DNA of 64,000 nucleotides from Oryzomonas japonica (GCF_008802365.1 NZ_VZQZ01000004.1:186001-250000); one strand, 5' to 3'. Positions 8,191-17,500 are shown, counted from the stretch's first letter. Notes: generated by a model not told the origin, from the sequence alone. Program-made: numbers and translations.

Positions 8191-9822
8191 ATGACGTTGT
8201 TCAGGAATATCAATCTGGTTTGGAAATTCACGATCTTTGCCGGACTTGCCACGCTGTTTCTTCTGATTGCCATGGTGGTTTCCTACCGGGGCATGCGGGG
8301 GACGAACGAACGTTTCGAACTCTATGCCGACAAGTACCAGACCCTCGGCTCCACCGTGGGCGAGATGCAGGCCCAGGGGCTCCAGGCAGAACAGGCTATC
8401 CGCAACGTGATCCTCAATCCCGGCGATGACAAGGCCCTGGCCAACTACAAGAAAGCCTCAGCGGAGTTTCTCAAATTACACAAGGAGGCGACCGCAACCG
8501 CCGCAGGAATCAAGGATTATGCCAAGAGACTAGAGCAGGTGCCGCCCCTCTGGCAGGAGGCGGCGGTCATCAAGGATGAGATTATCCGTCTGGCCAGGGA
8601 CGGCAAGCAACCGGAGGCGATAGAGCTTCTGGTGCAGAAGGAAACCCCCCAGTGGCGCCGGATAAAAGACCGGATCATCGAGACCCAGAACGACATAAAG
8701 AAGGATATGAAGGCCGAGCGGGCATCCCTTGATGCATTCACGGTGAAAACTTTTACCATGACCGTTGCCACCCTAGTGTTGACCGTCGTGCTGGTCAATG
8801 TGCTGCTGCTCGTTTTCTGGCGGGTCATGCAGGGCTCGTTCAATGAATTGACTGGCCGTCTGCGGGATATCGCCTCCGGCGAGGGAGACCTGAGCAAACG
8901 CATCGAGATCAAGGGGAAGGATGAGATGGCCCAAGCGGCCCATTGGCTGAACCAGTTCATGGACAAGCTGTCCCAGACCATATCCGGAGTAGCTGGCACC
9001 ACCTCCACCCTGGCCTCGGCCACCTTTGAACTGAACAGCACCGCCGAGCAGATGGCCGCCAGTACTGAGGCGGTTGCAGCCCAGGCGGGCACCGTGGCGA
9101 CGGCCAGTGAGGAGATGGCTGCCACGGGCCAGGATATCGCCAGTAATTGCAATATGGCCGCCGAGAGTGCCAACCGCGCGGTGGCAACGACCCAGAGAGG
9201 GTTCGAGGTGGTCAGGAACACCGTTAACGGCATCCGCGAGCGTGGTGCACGGACCAAGGCCAACGCCCGGACAATCGCCTCCCTGGGCGAACGTTCCGAT
9301 CAAATCGGCCAGATCGTGGGCACTATTGAGGACATTGCCGACCAGACCAACCTACTGGCGCTGAACGCCGCCATCGAGGCGGCCCGGGCCGGCGAACAGG
9401 GGCGGGGGTTTGCCGTCGTGGCCGACGAGGTGAGGGCCCTGGCTGAACGTACCACGCGAGCCACCAAGGAAATCGGCGAGATGATCCGGGCGATCCAGCA
9501 GGAGACCAGGAGTGCCATTGTCTCCATGGAGGAAGGGGTTGTCGGCACGGAGAAGGGCGCCCAGGAGGCGGCTCAACTGGAGACATCGCTGCAGGAGATC
9601 CTGGAGCAGGTGAACGCCGTGACCATGCAGGTAAGTCAGATCGCCACGGCAACGGAGGAACAAACCGCCACGACCAACGAGATCACCAATAACATTCAGA
9701 AGATTTCTGAGGTGATCATGGACGCGTCCCGGGGGGCCCAGGACACGGCTGCCGCATCATCCGGCCTTTCCCGCCTGGGAGAGGACTTACGCAGTCTGGT
9801 GGGCCACTTCAGGCTGGCCTAG
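8191..9822 (+). CDS. Methyl-accepting chemotaxis protein with four-helix-bundle sensor
   Basis: Membrane chemoreceptor, 543 residues. TM1 is at about 11-33, a periplasmic helical domain of about 150 residues follows (four-helix-bundle type by length and heptad pattern), TM2 is at about 188-210, then HAMP ([20 protein letters not shown]) and the cytoplasmic signalling domain. The CheA/CheW hairpin tip [20 protein letters not shown] is complete. No C-terminal CheR-docking pentapeptide is seen (it ends GHFRLA). It has a GGGGGG-type ribosome site just before the ATG. It sits between nuoF and nuoE on the opposite strand. The ligand cannot be told from sequence. Confidence 0.95.
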   Translation: MTLFRNINLVWKFTIFAGLATLFLLIAMVVSYRGMRGTNERFELYADKYQTLGSTVGEMQAQGLQAEQAIRNVILNPGDDKALANYKKASAEFLKLHKEATATAAGIKDYAKRLEQVPPLWQEAAVIKDEIIRLARDGKQPEAIELLVQKETPQWRRIKDRIIETQNDIKKDMKAERASLDAFTVKTFTMTVATLVLTVVLVNVLLLVFWRVMQGSFNELTGRLRDIASGEGDLSKRIEIKGKDEMAQAAHWLNQFMDKLSQTISGVAGTTSTLASATFELNSTAEQMAASTEAVAAQAGTVATASEEMAATGQDIASNCNMAAESANRAVATTQRGFEVVRNTVNGIRERGARTKANARTIASLGERSDQIGQIVGTIEDIADQTNLLALNAAIEAARAGEQGRGFAVVADEVRALAERTTRATKEIGEMIRAIQQETRSAIVSMEEGVVGTEKGAQEAAQLETSLQEILEQVNAVTMQVSQIATATEEQTATTNEITNNIQKISEVIMDASRGAQDTAAASSGLSRLGEDLRSLVGHFRLA

Positions 9823-9860
9823 TTGTGTAAGTTGTAAGCCCCCTTATGCGGGGTGTGCCG

Positions 9861-10346
9861 TCATGGGTCAGCGGGGCGGGGAGTGCGGTGGTCGGCGATG
9901 ATGGCTGCGGCCTGTTCCGGTGAGACCGGGCCGAAGAGCCGGTCCCCGATCATCAGGGCCGGGGCGTTGCCGCAGTTGCCGAGGCAGCAGCAGGGGAGCA
10001 GGGTGACGGCGTTGTCGGCGGTGGTGGAGCCCGCCTCGATCCCCAACATCTGTTCCAGGTGGCGCAGGAGGGTTTCGCCCCCCATGGCCCAGCAGGAGAT
10101 GGAGTCGCACACGTGGACCACCGTTCGTCCCACGGGGCGGCGGTAGATCATCTCGTAGAAGGTGGCCAGCTCCTCCACCTGAAGGGGGGAGAGCCCCAAA
10201 ATGGCGGCGGCCTCGGCCACGGCCTCGTCGGTCAGCCAGCCGTAGTGGCGCTGCAACTCCTTCATCACGTCCACCGCCGCTTCCCGGGGGGTGATAGCGT
10301 GGGCCACGCGCTGTTCCAGTTCCTGTCTCAGGTGTGTTGGGATCAT
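9861..10346 (-). CDS. nuoE: NADH dehydrogenase subunit E-like [2Fe-2S] protein
   Basis: 161-residue thioredoxin-fold [2Fe-2S] subunit that pairs with NuoF in Complex I-like and hydrogenase or formate dehydrogenase diaphorases. The helical N-terminal half contains RHYGWLTDEAVAEAAAILGL and ATFYEMIYRRP; cluster ligands are CDSISC and CCLGNCGNAP. It converges on the chemoreceptor gene (38-base gap). With nuoF and nuoG further left on the same strand, it forms an interrupted E-F-G module. No membrane Nuo subunits occur in the window, so the partner complex is unknown. Confidence 0.94.
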   Translation of the reverse strand: MIPTHLRQELEQRVAHAITPREAAVDVMKELQRHYGWLTDEAVAEAAAILGLSPLQVEELATFYEMIYRRPVGRTVVHVCDSISCWAMGGETLLRHLEQMLGIEAGSTTADNAVTLLPCCCLGNCGNAPALMIGDRLFGPVSPEQAAAIIADHRTPRPADP

Positions 10347-10389
10347 GGTGCTAGATTATAGATGCTTTGCGGGCCGTGGCAAGGGGAAA

Positions 10390-11535
10390 TCACGGCAGAA
10401 AATGCGCGAAGACCTGATTGGAGAGGAGCATGCCGCGCCGAGTGAGGCAGACCCGGTCCCCGGCCGCTTCCAGCAGCCCCTGGGCGGTCAGCTTGGCCAG
10501 GGCTACCCCGAAGGTTTCATTCAGGCCGATCCCGAATGCCTGCCGGAACCCGCTCTCCCCGATGCCGTCCGCCATGCGCAGCCCCAGGAACATGAATTCG
10601 GCCATGGCGTCCTGCCGGGTGAGGCGCTGCTCCTCCCCGTGGGGCAGATGCCCCTGGGCCACGGCATCGGTATAGGCGTCCAGGTCGGCCGGGTTGCCGA
10701 AGCGGACGCCGTACCCCTGCCGCAGGAAGGAGTGGGCCCCGCACCCCAGCCCCAGGTAGCCGTCCCGGCGCCAGTAGCCGCTGTTGTGGGCCGAGCGGCG
10801 GCCGGGGAGGGCGTAGTTGGCGATCTCGTAATGCTCGTAGCCTGCGGCGGTCAAGACGTCGTCCGCCTCCTCGAACATGGCCACCGCCAGGTCCTCGTCG
10901 GGGAGGAGCGGGCTGTCCACGTCGTAGCGCTGGGCAAAGGGGGTCCCCTCCTCCACGGTCAAACCGTACACGGAGATATGCTCCGGTCCCAGGGCCAGGG
11001 CCTGTTCCAGTTCGCTGCGCCACATGGGGAGGGTCTGCTCCGGCAGGGCGTGGATCAGGTCGATGCCGATGTTGGTAAAACCTGCCATCCGCGCGGCCCG
11101 GAAGGCCTCCCTGGCCTCTGCTGCGCTATGGATGCGCCCCAGGGCCGCCAGCATGGGGTCGTGGAAGGACTGCACCCCCAGGGAGAGGCGGTTGACCCCG
11201 GCGCTGCGGAAGGCGGCCAGCCGCTCCATGTCCACGGTGCCCGGATTGGCCTCCAGGGTGATCTCGGCTTCCCTATCCAGGCCGAACAGGTCGCCCGCCC
11301 GTTTCAGAATCCGGCCGATTTGCCGGGGATCGAGCAGGGAGGGGGTGCCGCCGCCGAAGTACACCGACTCCAGCGGCCTCTCCGCTGTGAAGGTGTGGGC
11401 CGCCAGGCCCATCTCCGCCAGCAGGGTACGGGCGTAGACGTCCAGGCCGGCGGCGGTGGACTCTTGGGAGACAAAGGCGCAGTAGGGGCATTTGCGGCGG
11501 CAGAAGGGGATATGGAGGTACAGGCGTGTGAACAT
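10390..11535 (-). CDS. hemW: Radical SAM heme chaperone HemW (coproporphyrinogen oxidase-like)
   Basis: 381 residues from MFTRLYLHIPFCRRKCPYC, with the CxxxCxxC radical-SAM cluster at the N-terminus and no extra N-terminal segment, as in HemW rather than true HemN. The HNxxYW signature for heme binding is present as HNSGYW, followed by GLGCGAHSFL. Other motifs: ESVYFGGGTPSLL and LSLGVQSF. HemW inserts or transfers heme to respiratory enzymes; older annotation calls it oxygen-independent coproporphyrinogen III oxidase. The start at 11535 avoids an upstream extension that overlaps the divergent cytochrome gene. Confidence 0.92.
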   Translation of the reverse strand: MFTRLYLHIPFCRRKCPYCAFVSQESTAAGLDVYARTLLAEMGLAAHTFTAERPLESVYFGGGTPSLLDPRQIGRILKRAGDLFGLDREAEITLEANPGTVDMERLAAFRSAGVNRLSLGVQSFHDPMLAALGRIHSAAEAREAFRAARMAGFTNIGIDLIHALPEQTLPMWRSELEQALALGPEHISVYGLTVEEGTPFAQRYDVDSPLLPDEDLAVAMFEEADDVLTAAGYEHYEIANYALPGRRSAHNSGYWRRDGYLGLGCGAHSFLRQGYGVRFGNPADLDAYTDAVAQGHLPHGEEQRLTRQDAMAEFMFLGLRMADGIGESGFRQAFGIGLNETFGVALAKLTAQGLLEAAGDRVCLTRRGMLLSNQVFAHFLP

Positions 11536-11610
11536 ATTATATAGATTGTGTAGGGACCGTGATGTTTCTGTTCCGACTAACGGGATTGTTGCCGGTGAGA
11601 CGGTTAAGGA

Positions 11611-11638
11611 TTGCAATTTTAACCGGATTGGGTACAAT
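11611..11638 (+). promoter_or_regulatory. Sigma-70-type promoter for the cytochrome c gene
   Basis: TTGCAA at 11611-11616 and TACAAT at 11633-11638 with a 16-base spacer, 36 bases before the ATG and upstream of a clear AAGGAG ribosome site. Confidence 0.55.
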
Positions 11639-11674
11639 GTGTCCACTTTCAAATTACTTTCAAGGAGATTCGTC

Positions 11675-11983
11675 ATGAAACGTGCAGTTGCCATCCTGGT
11701 CGCCTTTGTCGCCGTAGCGTTCGTAACGGTTGCGGCCCAGGCTGAGAGCAAGGGCGAGCAGATCTTCAAGCAGAAGTGCACCATGTGCCACGTCGTCAAG
11801 GGTAAGGGCGGTTCCATCGGCCCGGAACTGACCAAGATCGCCGCCAAGCTGAAGGAAGGCGACCTCAAGGTCCAGTTGGAAAACCCCAAGAAGAGGAACC
11901 CCTCCACCACCATGCCCTCTTTCAAGACCCTGCCCAAGGCCGATATGGACGCCCTGCTGGGGTATTTGAAGACCTTGAAATAA
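11675..11983 (+). CDS. Small periplasmic monoheme cytochrome c
   Basis: 102 residues with a signal peptide (about residues 1-23, cleaved after AQA) and a mature class I cytochrome c of about 79 residues. The heme site CTMCH is near residue 35; the likely axial Met lies in STTMPSFKTLP. The C-terminal helix DMDALLGYLKTLK is typical of c551/c552-like electron carriers. It has its own promoter and a strong downstream terminator, so it is probably monocistronic. It is divergent from hemW, a heme-handling gene, which may be coincidence. The electron partner is unknown. Confidence 0.93.
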   Translation: MKRAVAILVAFVAVAFVTVAAQAESKGEQIFKQKCTMCHVVKGKGGSIGPELTKIAAKLKEGDLKVQLENPKKRNPSTTMPSFKTLPKADMDALLGYLKTLK

Positions 11984-11997
11984 CCGGTGCATCGAAA

Positions 11998-12023
11998 GGC
12001 CTGCCGCGAGGCGGGCCTTTTTT
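11998..12023 (+). terminator. Rho-independent terminator after cytochrome c
   Basis: GGCCTGCCGCGAGGCGGGCC followed by TTTTTT; the stem pairs almost perfectly. Confidence 0.85.
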
Positions 12024-12035
12024 CTTTGGAGGCTT

Positions 12036-12323
12036 ATGCGACTGAGGGAGGATCAGATACACCGCCTGGCGGAAAAGGTGTACAACGACTTGGCCGCCGA
12101 GGGACTCATCACGCCCAAGGGCGAGCGGAGCGCCGTGGTTGCCGGGATCGCCAAGGCCATAAGCCACGATTTGACCCGCGAGCAGCTGCTGGAACGTGAC
12201 GCCGAACGGCTGCTGGACGAAACCGTCGCCGCCATGGGGCGGGGCGCCGCGGAGATCGACCGGCGCAAGATGCTCAGGATGATCAAGGGAAAACTGGCAA
12301 AAGAACGGAAGATCGTACTATGA
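12036..12323 (+). CDS. DUF507 family protein, first of a tandem pair
   Basis: 95-residue cytoplasmic alpha-helical protein with the DUF507 pattern: N-terminal LREDQIHRLAEKVYNDL and C-terminal EIDRRKMLRMIKGKLAKERK. The function of this family is not established. Its last four bases (ATGA) overlap the start of a second DUF507 gene, so the two proteins are made together and may act as a pair. Tandem DUF507 genes are a feature I associate with Geobacter-type genomes (from memory). Confidence 0.8.
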   Translation: MRLREDQIHRLAEKVYNDLAAEGLITPKGERSAVVAGIAKAISHDLTREQLLERDAERLLDETVAAMGRGAAEIDRRKMLRMIKGKLAKERKIVL

Positions 12324-12580
12324 GCCTCTCCGAAGACCGCGTATCCAACATGGCCCACGAGGTCATCAACTGTATCTGGCGCGACGACCTGGCCGATGTG
12401 ACCGACGAAAGCCGGGCCCTGGCACGGGTCAAACAATCCCTGGGCGCCTTCTTCGGCGCCGTCGAGGAGATCGACGGCACGGTGCGCGCCAAGCTGAGGA
12501 ACCATGCCCAAGGAAGCCGGGACTGGGAACTCCTCTACCAGAAGTTCTATCAGGAAGAGTTGGCCAAGCGGCATCTTTAA
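12320..12580 (+). CDS. DUF507 family protein, second of a tandem pair
   Basis: 86 residues, a paralogue-like partner of the preceding gene, opening MSLSEDRVSNMAHEVIN and ending DWELLYQKFYQEELAKRHL. The start overlaps the upstream stop (ATGA). Its TAA stop lies inside the left end of a Family A repeat, so the repeat begins directly at the end of this gene. Function unknown. Confidence 0.8.
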   Translation: MSLSEDRVSNMAHEVINCIWRDDLADVTDESRALARVKQSLGAFFGAVEEIDGTVRAKLRNHAQGSRDWELLYQKFYQEELAKRHL

Positions 12581-12724
12581 GAGGTTGTTGAAAAACAGCC
12601 ATCAGGCCTTCGTCCTCGAAAGCCCTTTTGTGCGGCGTAGCGCTGCTACGCCTCCGCAGGGCTTTCTGCGGGTGCGACGATCTGACTATTTTTGAACAAC
12701 CTGAGTTTTTCAACAGCCTGTTAA
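12577..12724. repeat. Family A MITE-like element, copy 2
   Basis: The inner 121-base unit (12582-12702) has ends AGGTTGTTGAAAAA / TTTTTGAACAACCT and the core hairpin GGCGTAGCGCTGCTACGCC. An outer inverted layer, TTAAGAGGTTGTTGAAAAAC against GTTTTTCAACAGCCTGTTAA, extends it to 148 bases. The left end contains the stop codon of the preceding gene. Confidence 0.88.
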
Positions 12725-12754
12725 GACCTACACAAAACGGAAAGATCACAGCCC

Positions 12755-13636
12755 ATGCTCGATCCCGAACTGACCGCCCAGCTCAAGCGGGTGCTGACCT
12801 CGATTGAACAACTCCTGCCACGACCGATTCCACGCATCGACTGGTCCGTCACCGCCGCCGCCAACTGGCACCGCCATTCCTTTGCCGGATACCTGGAACC
12901 GCTGGACGTGGTGGAGAGCATCCGCCTGGACGACCTGCTGGGGATCGACGAGCAGAAGAGTGTGGTCGAGGAGAATACCCGGCAGTTCCTGGCCGGGTTG
13001 CCGGCCAACAACTGCCTGCTGTGGGGGACCCGGGGCACCGGCAAGTCGTCCCTGGTGCGGGCCATCCTCAACAGCTATGCCCCCCGGGGGCTGCGGGTGA
13101 TCCAGGTGGACAAGGACGATCTGGTGCATCTGCCGGATATCGTGGACGCCATCACGACGGAGCCGTACCGCTTCCTGGTGTTCTCCGACGATGTCTCCTT
13201 CGAAACCGGGGAGTCCAGTTACAAGATGTTGAAGAGCGCCCTGGACGGCTCGGTGTACGCGCCGCCGGAGAATGTGCTGATCTACGTCACCTCCAACCGC
13301 CGCCACCTGCTGCCCGAGTACGAGAGCGACAACCGCGGGGCCATGCTCTATAATAATGAAGTCCACCACGGCGAGGCGGTGGAGGAGAAGATCTCCCTGT
13401 CCGGCAGGTTTGGGCTCTGGGTGGGCTTCCATCCCTTCAGCCAGGACCAGTACGTGGAGGTCGTCCGCCAGTGGGTCGGCAAGCTCTGCGCCAAGCGGGA
13501 CACGGCGTCCATCTGGGATGACGAGGCCCGGCAGGCGGCCATCCTCTGGTCCCAGCAAAAGGGGGACCGCAGCGGGCGCATCGCCTACCAGTTCGCCAGC
13601 CATTGGGTGGGAAAGCGGCTTTTGGCCCGAGGCTAG
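12755..13636 (+). CDS. DUF815 family AAA-type ATPase
   Basis: 293-residue cytoplasmic ATPase. The P-loop GTRGTGKSS lies near residue 90 and FLVFSDDVSFE is the Walker B region; LIYVTSNRRHLLPEY is a sensor-1-like segment. DUF815 proteins have no settled function; they are single-domain AAA-related ATPases found beside many different genes. The start follows a Family A repeat, and the stop is followed by one arm of a Family D repeat, so the gene is bracketed by repeats. Confidence 0.85.
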   Translation: MLDPELTAQLKRVLTSIEQLLPRPIPRIDWSVTAAANWHRHSFAGYLEPLDVVESIRLDDLLGIDEQKSVVEENTRQFLAGLPANNCLLWGTRGTGKSSLVRAILNSYAPRGLRVIQVDKDDLVHLPDIVDAITTEPYRFLVFSDDVSFETGESSYKMLKSALDGSVYAPPENVLIYVTSNRRHLLPEYESDNRGAMLYNNEVHHGEAVEEKISLSGRFGLWVGFHPFSQDQYVEVVRQWVGKLCAKRDTASIWDDEARQAAILWSQQKGDRSGRIAYQFASHWVGKRLLARG

Positions 13637-13659
13637 GCACAAGAGAAAGAAAGGCGACT

Positions 13660-13681
13660 TCCGCCACAGAGACACAGAGGT
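13660..13681. repeat. Family D arm, copy 2 (single arm)
   Basis: CCGCCACAGAGACACAGAGG, 24 bases after the DUF815 stop codon. No matching opposite arm was seen before the next gene. Confidence 0.7.
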
Positions 13682-13744
13682 CCACCGAGAACAGCCAGAC
13701 AGAGTTAAACCGTAGGGGTACATCGAATCTATTACAGCAGGGCC

Positions 13745-15886
13745 ATGGGCACCCGTCCGCGGCCTTTTTTCACGAAAGGCAGGTACATATTGCAGCTCCC
13801 GTATAAACCGTTCCTTATCGCCATCACCGGCGTTTCCCTCTTTTCGCTGTCCGTGGTCTCATCCCGTGCCGACGATCTCCTGTCCCAGGCTGCCGCCCAG
13901 TTTCGGGAAAAGGATTACAACGACGCCTACGCCCTGGCCAAGAAAAGCGCCGAATCGCCCCAGCGCACCTTTCTGCTCGGCGTGACCGCCCTGCGCCTGG
14001 GCAAGGCCGACGAGGCCCTGCCCCTGTTGGCCGGTGTCGAGCAGAAGCTCCCCCTGGCGGGGGACTATGCGGCCCTGTACCAGGCCGAGGCGCTGCTGAA
14101 GCAGAAACGGTACACCGAGGCCGCTGCCAAGGCGCAGGCCATTGCCAGGACCTACCCCGGCTCCCAGCTGACCCGCCGGGCCGACAAGCTGGCCGCTGAC
14201 AGCCTGTTCGGGGCCGCCGACTACCATAGGGCGTTCAAAGCGTACCAGGCCTTTGTGGAGCGGTACGCGGCCGGTAGCGACTCGGTGGACGCCCTGTTCC
14301 AGGCGGCCCGCAGCCGGGAGGAAAACGGCGACAAGAGCGGCGCGGCCCAGAACTATCGCAGCATCTGGCTGAACAATCCGACCGCACCCCAGGCGAAACA
14401 GGCGTGGGACCGGCTCGCGGACCTGGAGAAGAACGGCGTCAAGAGCGCCCCGTTCACCCCCGAGGAACTCCTGCGCCGCGCCTCCAGCCTGTACACCCAG
14501 AACGAGTTCAGCGCGGCCCTGAAGGCGTTGGCGGCAATTCAGACCGATGGCCAGCCCGAGGGTTTTGCCAGCCGGGTGGATTTCCGAACCGGCATGGTTC
14601 AGTATCGCCTGCGGAACTTCAAGCTGGCCGAGAAGTCTTTTCTGCGGGCAACCGCTTCCTCCCTGCCGAGCATCCGTTCCGAGGCGCGTTTCTGGCGGGC
14701 CAAGTCGTTGGAGCGCCAAGGGCAGGAGCAGAACGAGCAGGCTTTTGCCCTCTACAGGGAGTTGGCGGGCGAAGGGAAACGGCAGGAGTTTGCCGACGAC
14801 GCCCTGATGGAGGCGGCCGGCCTGCGCAAGAACATGGGGAGCTTTGCCGAGGCGGCGCGCCTGTACGAACAGCTTGCCAAAAACTTCCCCGGCTCCAAGT
14901 TCCTGTCCCGCTCCACCTGGGAGGCCGCCTGGTGCCACTATCTGACCGGCGAGTATGCCGTGGCCGCCGAAGCGTTCAAGGCGCAGCTCAAGGATAACAG
15001 CGTGCGGGAAAAGGCGCTGTACTGGCTGGCGCGGACCCTGGAAAACACCGCCCCGGCCGATGCCGCCCTCTATTACCGCCAGCTTCTGGACGAATGCCCG
15101 GCCGGTTTCTATGCCACCTGGTACCGGGACCGGAAGGGGATCGCCGACCCGCGTGAGCCGTTGGGCAAGCGCAACGCCCTGACGGAGCTGCCCCTGCCTG
15201 CCGGCTTCGAGAAACCTCGCCTCCTGGCGGCACTGGGGATGCAGGACGAAGCCCGGGTCGAGATGGCGGCCGCCCGCAAAAAAAACGGCGACAGGAAGGC
15301 CCCCTTTCCCGGCCTGGCCCGTATCTATTTGGAGATGGGGGAGTACGGTTCCGCCATCGCCCTGTTCCTGCAAAACCGGCCGATAAAGTGGGAGAAGGCC
15401 AGCCTGCCGCTCTGGACGGTCGGGTATCCGGTGGCCTATGCGGATCACATCGGCCAGCAGGCCGCCGCCAACTCCCTCTCGGAAGGGCTGGTCTACGCCC
15501 TGGTCCGGGCCGAAAGCGGTTTTTCGCCGACCATCAGATCCGGGGCCGGGGCCATCGGCCTGATGCAGCTCATGCCGGCCACGGCCAAGCAGACGGCGCG
15601 GGAAAAGGGGAGTTTCAACCCCCAACGGCTGGTTGCGGCCGATTACAACATAAAGCTGGGAACGAAGCATCTCCGGGAACTGCTCAAGGGGTTTGACGGG
15701 GATGTGGTCTACTCCATCGCCGCCTACAACGCCGGGGCAGCGGCGGTCGAACGGTGGAGGAAGAACTTCAAGGGGCTGAAGAAGGACGAATTCATCGAAA
15801 GCATCCCCTATCAGGAGACCCGGGACTACGTGAAGAAGGTCTACGCCTCGGCCGCCACCTACCGGCAATTGTACGGCATCAAGTAG
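13745..15886 (+). CDS. Soluble lytic murein transglycosylase with N-terminal TPR-like repeats
   Basis: Periplasmic enzyme that cleaves peptidoglycan to 1,6-anhydromuropeptides. A signal peptide (core FLIAITGVSLFSLSVVSS) is followed by about 500 residues of helical TPR/superhelical repeats as in Slt70, then a C-terminal SLT domain with catalytic Glu in RAESGFSP, then GAIGLMQLMPATAKQ and IAAYNAGAAAVERW. The ATG at 13745 gives 713 residues, but an in-frame TTG at 13790 has a better-placed ribosome site and gives a cleaner signal peptide (LQLPYKPF...), so the true start may be there. Confidence 0.93.
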   Translation: MGTRPRPFFTKGRYILQLPYKPFLIAITGVSLFSLSVVSSRADDLLSQAAAQFREKDYNDAYALAKKSAESPQRTFLLGVTALRLGKADEALPLLAGVEQKLPLAGDYAALYQAEALLKQKRYTEAAAKAQAIARTYPGSQLTRRADKLAADSLFGAADYHRAFKAYQAFVERYAAGSDSVDALFQAARSREENGDKSGAAQNYRSIWLNNPTAPQAKQAWDRLADLEKNGVKSAPFTPEELLRRASSLYTQNEFSAALKALAAIQTDGQPEGFASRVDFRTGMVQYRLRNFKLAEKSFLRATASSLPSIRSEARFWRAKSLERQGQEQNEQAFALYRELAGEGKRQEFADDALMEAAGLRKNMGSFAEAARLYEQLAKNFPGSKFLSRSTWEAAWCHYLTGEYAVAAEAFKAQLKDNSVREKALYWLARTLENTAPADAALYYRQLLDECPAGFYATWYRDRKGIADPREPLGKRNALTELPLPAGFEKPRLLAALGMQDEARVEMAAARKKNGDRKAPFPGLARIYLEMGEYGSAIALFLQNRPIKWEKASLPLWTVGYPVAYADHIGQQAAANSLSEGLVYALVRAESGFSPTIRSGAGAIGLMQLMPATAKQTAREKGSFNPQRLVAADYNIKLGTKHLRELLKGFDGDVVYSIAAYNAGAAAVERWRKNFKGLKKDEFIESIPYQETRDYVKKVYASAATYRQLYGIK

Positions 15887-15910
15887 ACCCGCCCGGCATA
15901 GTCTGTATAT

Positions 15911-15945
15911 GAGAAAGGCCTTCCCCCAACGGGAAGGCCTTTCTC
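15911..15945. terminator. Bidirectional terminator between slt and the HD-GYP gene
   Basis: Perfect 15-base stem (GAGAAAGGCCTTCCC, loop CCAAC, GGGAAGGCCTTTCTC) between two convergent genes. Confidence 0.85.
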
Positions 15946-15957
15946 ATTATATCCTTG

Positions 15958-16941
15958 CTAGAGAAGGGGGGGGAGGGGATGATCGCCCTCCTCGTCCCGG
16001 TACTCTTCGAGCCCCTCGAAGAGGGTCGCCAGGATGGCCGGGTCCAGTTGATTGCCCGACATGGATGCCATGATGCCGCGGGTGTCGCTGTAGGAAAATC
16101 CGGGGCGGTAGGGGCGCGAGGAACGCAGGGCGTCATACACGTCCGCCGCCGCCACGATCCGGGCTTCCAGGGGGATGGCGTCTGTCGCGAGCCCTATGGG
16201 ATATCCCCTGCCGTTATAGTATTCGTGGTGGTGCAGGATGATGTTGACCACGACCGCCGGCATGTTGGCGGCCTCGGCCACGGTCGCCCCCCAGAGGGGA
16301 TGCTTGCGGATCACCTCCATCTCCCCGTCGGTCAGGCCCCGCTCGGCATTCAGGATGGCTTCCGGGACGCCGATCTTGCCGCAGTCGTGGAGCCAGCTCC
16401 CCACCTTGAGGTCGTGCTTTGCCTCCATATCGAGGCCCATCCGGCGGGCGATAATCTCCGCATAGGTTGCGACCCGCTCGCAATGCCCCTTGGTGAGCGG
16501 GTCCTTCAGTTCGATGGTCTGCCCCAGGGCGTGGAGAAGGAACTCCATGTCCTCGCTGGAAGCCAGCATCATCCGGTAACGGCGCGCCCCGTCGCGCACG
16601 GCGGCAACCATCTCCGCATCCTGCCACGGTTTGGACAGGAACCGGAACACCTCGCCGCCGTTGATGGCGCCCACCGCCATGGCGAGGTCCGCCTTGGAGG
16701 TCATGAGAATCTTGACGATACTGTGGGAAAACTCCCGCATGCGGCTGAAGAGCTCAAGCCCGGTCATCTCGGGCATGTAGTAGTCCGAAACCACGATGGC
16801 GATCGGCGTTTCCCTGATGATCGCCAGGGCCTCGACGGGAGAGTCGCAGGAGAGGACATTGGCGCCTATGCCGGTCAACAGTTCGGCCGTATAGCCCAAA
16901 ATGGCTTTATCGTCATCCACGACAAGAACAACTTCCTGCAT
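15958..16941 (-). CDS. Response regulator with HD-GYP c-di-GMP phosphodiesterase domain
   Basis: 327 residues. Receiver domain at 5-118 with phosphoacceptor Asp53 (IVVSDYYMPEMTG) and Lys in FRFLSKPW; HD-GYP domain from about 140 with GHCERVATYAE, the metal-binding LHDCGKIG, HHHEYYNGRGYP and AAADVYDAL. HD-GYP enzymes hydrolyse cyclic di-GMP; here the Asp of the usual DGxGYP is Asn, a substitution that may or may not matter. No sensor kinase adjoins it. It converges on the transglycosylase gene across a shared terminator. Confidence 0.93.
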   Translation of the reverse strand: MQEVVLVVDDDKAILGYTAELLTGIGANVLSCDSPVEALAIIRETPIAIVVSDYYMPEMTGLELFSRMREFSHSIVKILMTSKADLAMAVGAINGGEVFRFLSKPWQDAEMVAAVRDGARRYRMMLASSEDMEFLLHALGQTIELKDPLTKGHCERVATYAEIIARRMGLDMEAKHDLKVGSWLHDCGKIGVPEAILNAERGLTDGEMEVIRKHPLWGATVAEAANMPAVVVNIILHHHEYYNGRGYPIGLATDAIPLEARIVAAADVYDALRSSRPYRPGFSYSDTRGIMASMSGNQLDPAILATLFEGLEEYRDEEGDHPLPPLL

Positions 16942-17104
16942 GCAGCTCCCTCCAAAGACTCATATTTGGGTCACCAAAATAGGGCTCCGGCGGGCGGCAG
17001 TCAATAATAATTAACTTAATGATTATAGGCTAATGTTTCTTGCCAATTGCATTTTGCGGGGTAGTTTCGTATACTTCAGCACTTCAAAAATTGTGGGGGA
17101 ACAG

Positions 17105-17485
17105 ATGATTCAGATCGATTTCGACAAGATGGGCGGCCTGATCCCGGCCATTATCCAGGACCACGTCTCCGGCGAGGTGCTGATGGTGGCCTTCATGGAC
17201 AAAAAGACCCTGGACCTGACCCTGGAGAGCGGCAAGACCTGGTTTTTCAGCCGCACCCGCAACAAGTACTGGATGAAGGGCGAGGAGTCGGGCAACACCC
17301 AGGAGGTGGTGGAGGTCCTGACCGACTGCGACGCCGACAGCGTGGTGATCAAGGTGAAGCAGAACGGCCTGGCCGCCTGCCATACGGGCAACCGCAGCTG
17401 CTTCTATGTCAAATGGGAGAACGGCCAGTGGGTGGAGCACAGCAACCCGCTCTTCGACCCGAAGGAAGTATATAAGAAGGGGTGA
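17105..17485 (+). CDS. hisI: Phosphoribosyl-AMP cyclohydrolase
   Basis: Opens the purine ring of PR-AMP in the third step of histidine synthesis. 126 residues, the stand-alone HisI form without the HisE pyrophosphatase domain. Motifs: VLMVAFMDKKTL, TWFFSRTRNKYWMKGEESGN and DCDADSVVIKVKQ with the zinc Cys/His in GLAACHTGNRSCF. The ATG at 17105 is preferred (GGGGGA ribosome site and family start); upstream in-frame codons do not match. It is followed by hisG after a 165-base gap filled by a Family B repeat. Confidence 0.95.
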   Translation: MIQIDFDKMGGLIPAIIQDHVSGEVLMVAFMDKKTLDLTLESGKTWFFSRTRNKYWMKGEESGNTQEVVEVLTDCDADSVVIKVKQNGLAACHTGNRSCFYVKWENGQWVEHSNPLFDPKEVYKKG

Positions 17486-17500
17486 ATGCGGAGGGATGAA

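Noticed and set aside
13859-15868. 669-residue open frame on the minus strand
   Set aside because: It is the reverse-strand shadow of the transglycosylase gene; long antisense frames are usual in GC-rich DNA, and it has no motif.
16200-16230. HD-GYP enzyme as inactive because of Asn in DGxGYP
   Set aside because: The metal-binding HD and His residues are intact and Asn occurs there in other members as far as I recall, so loss of activity is not supported.
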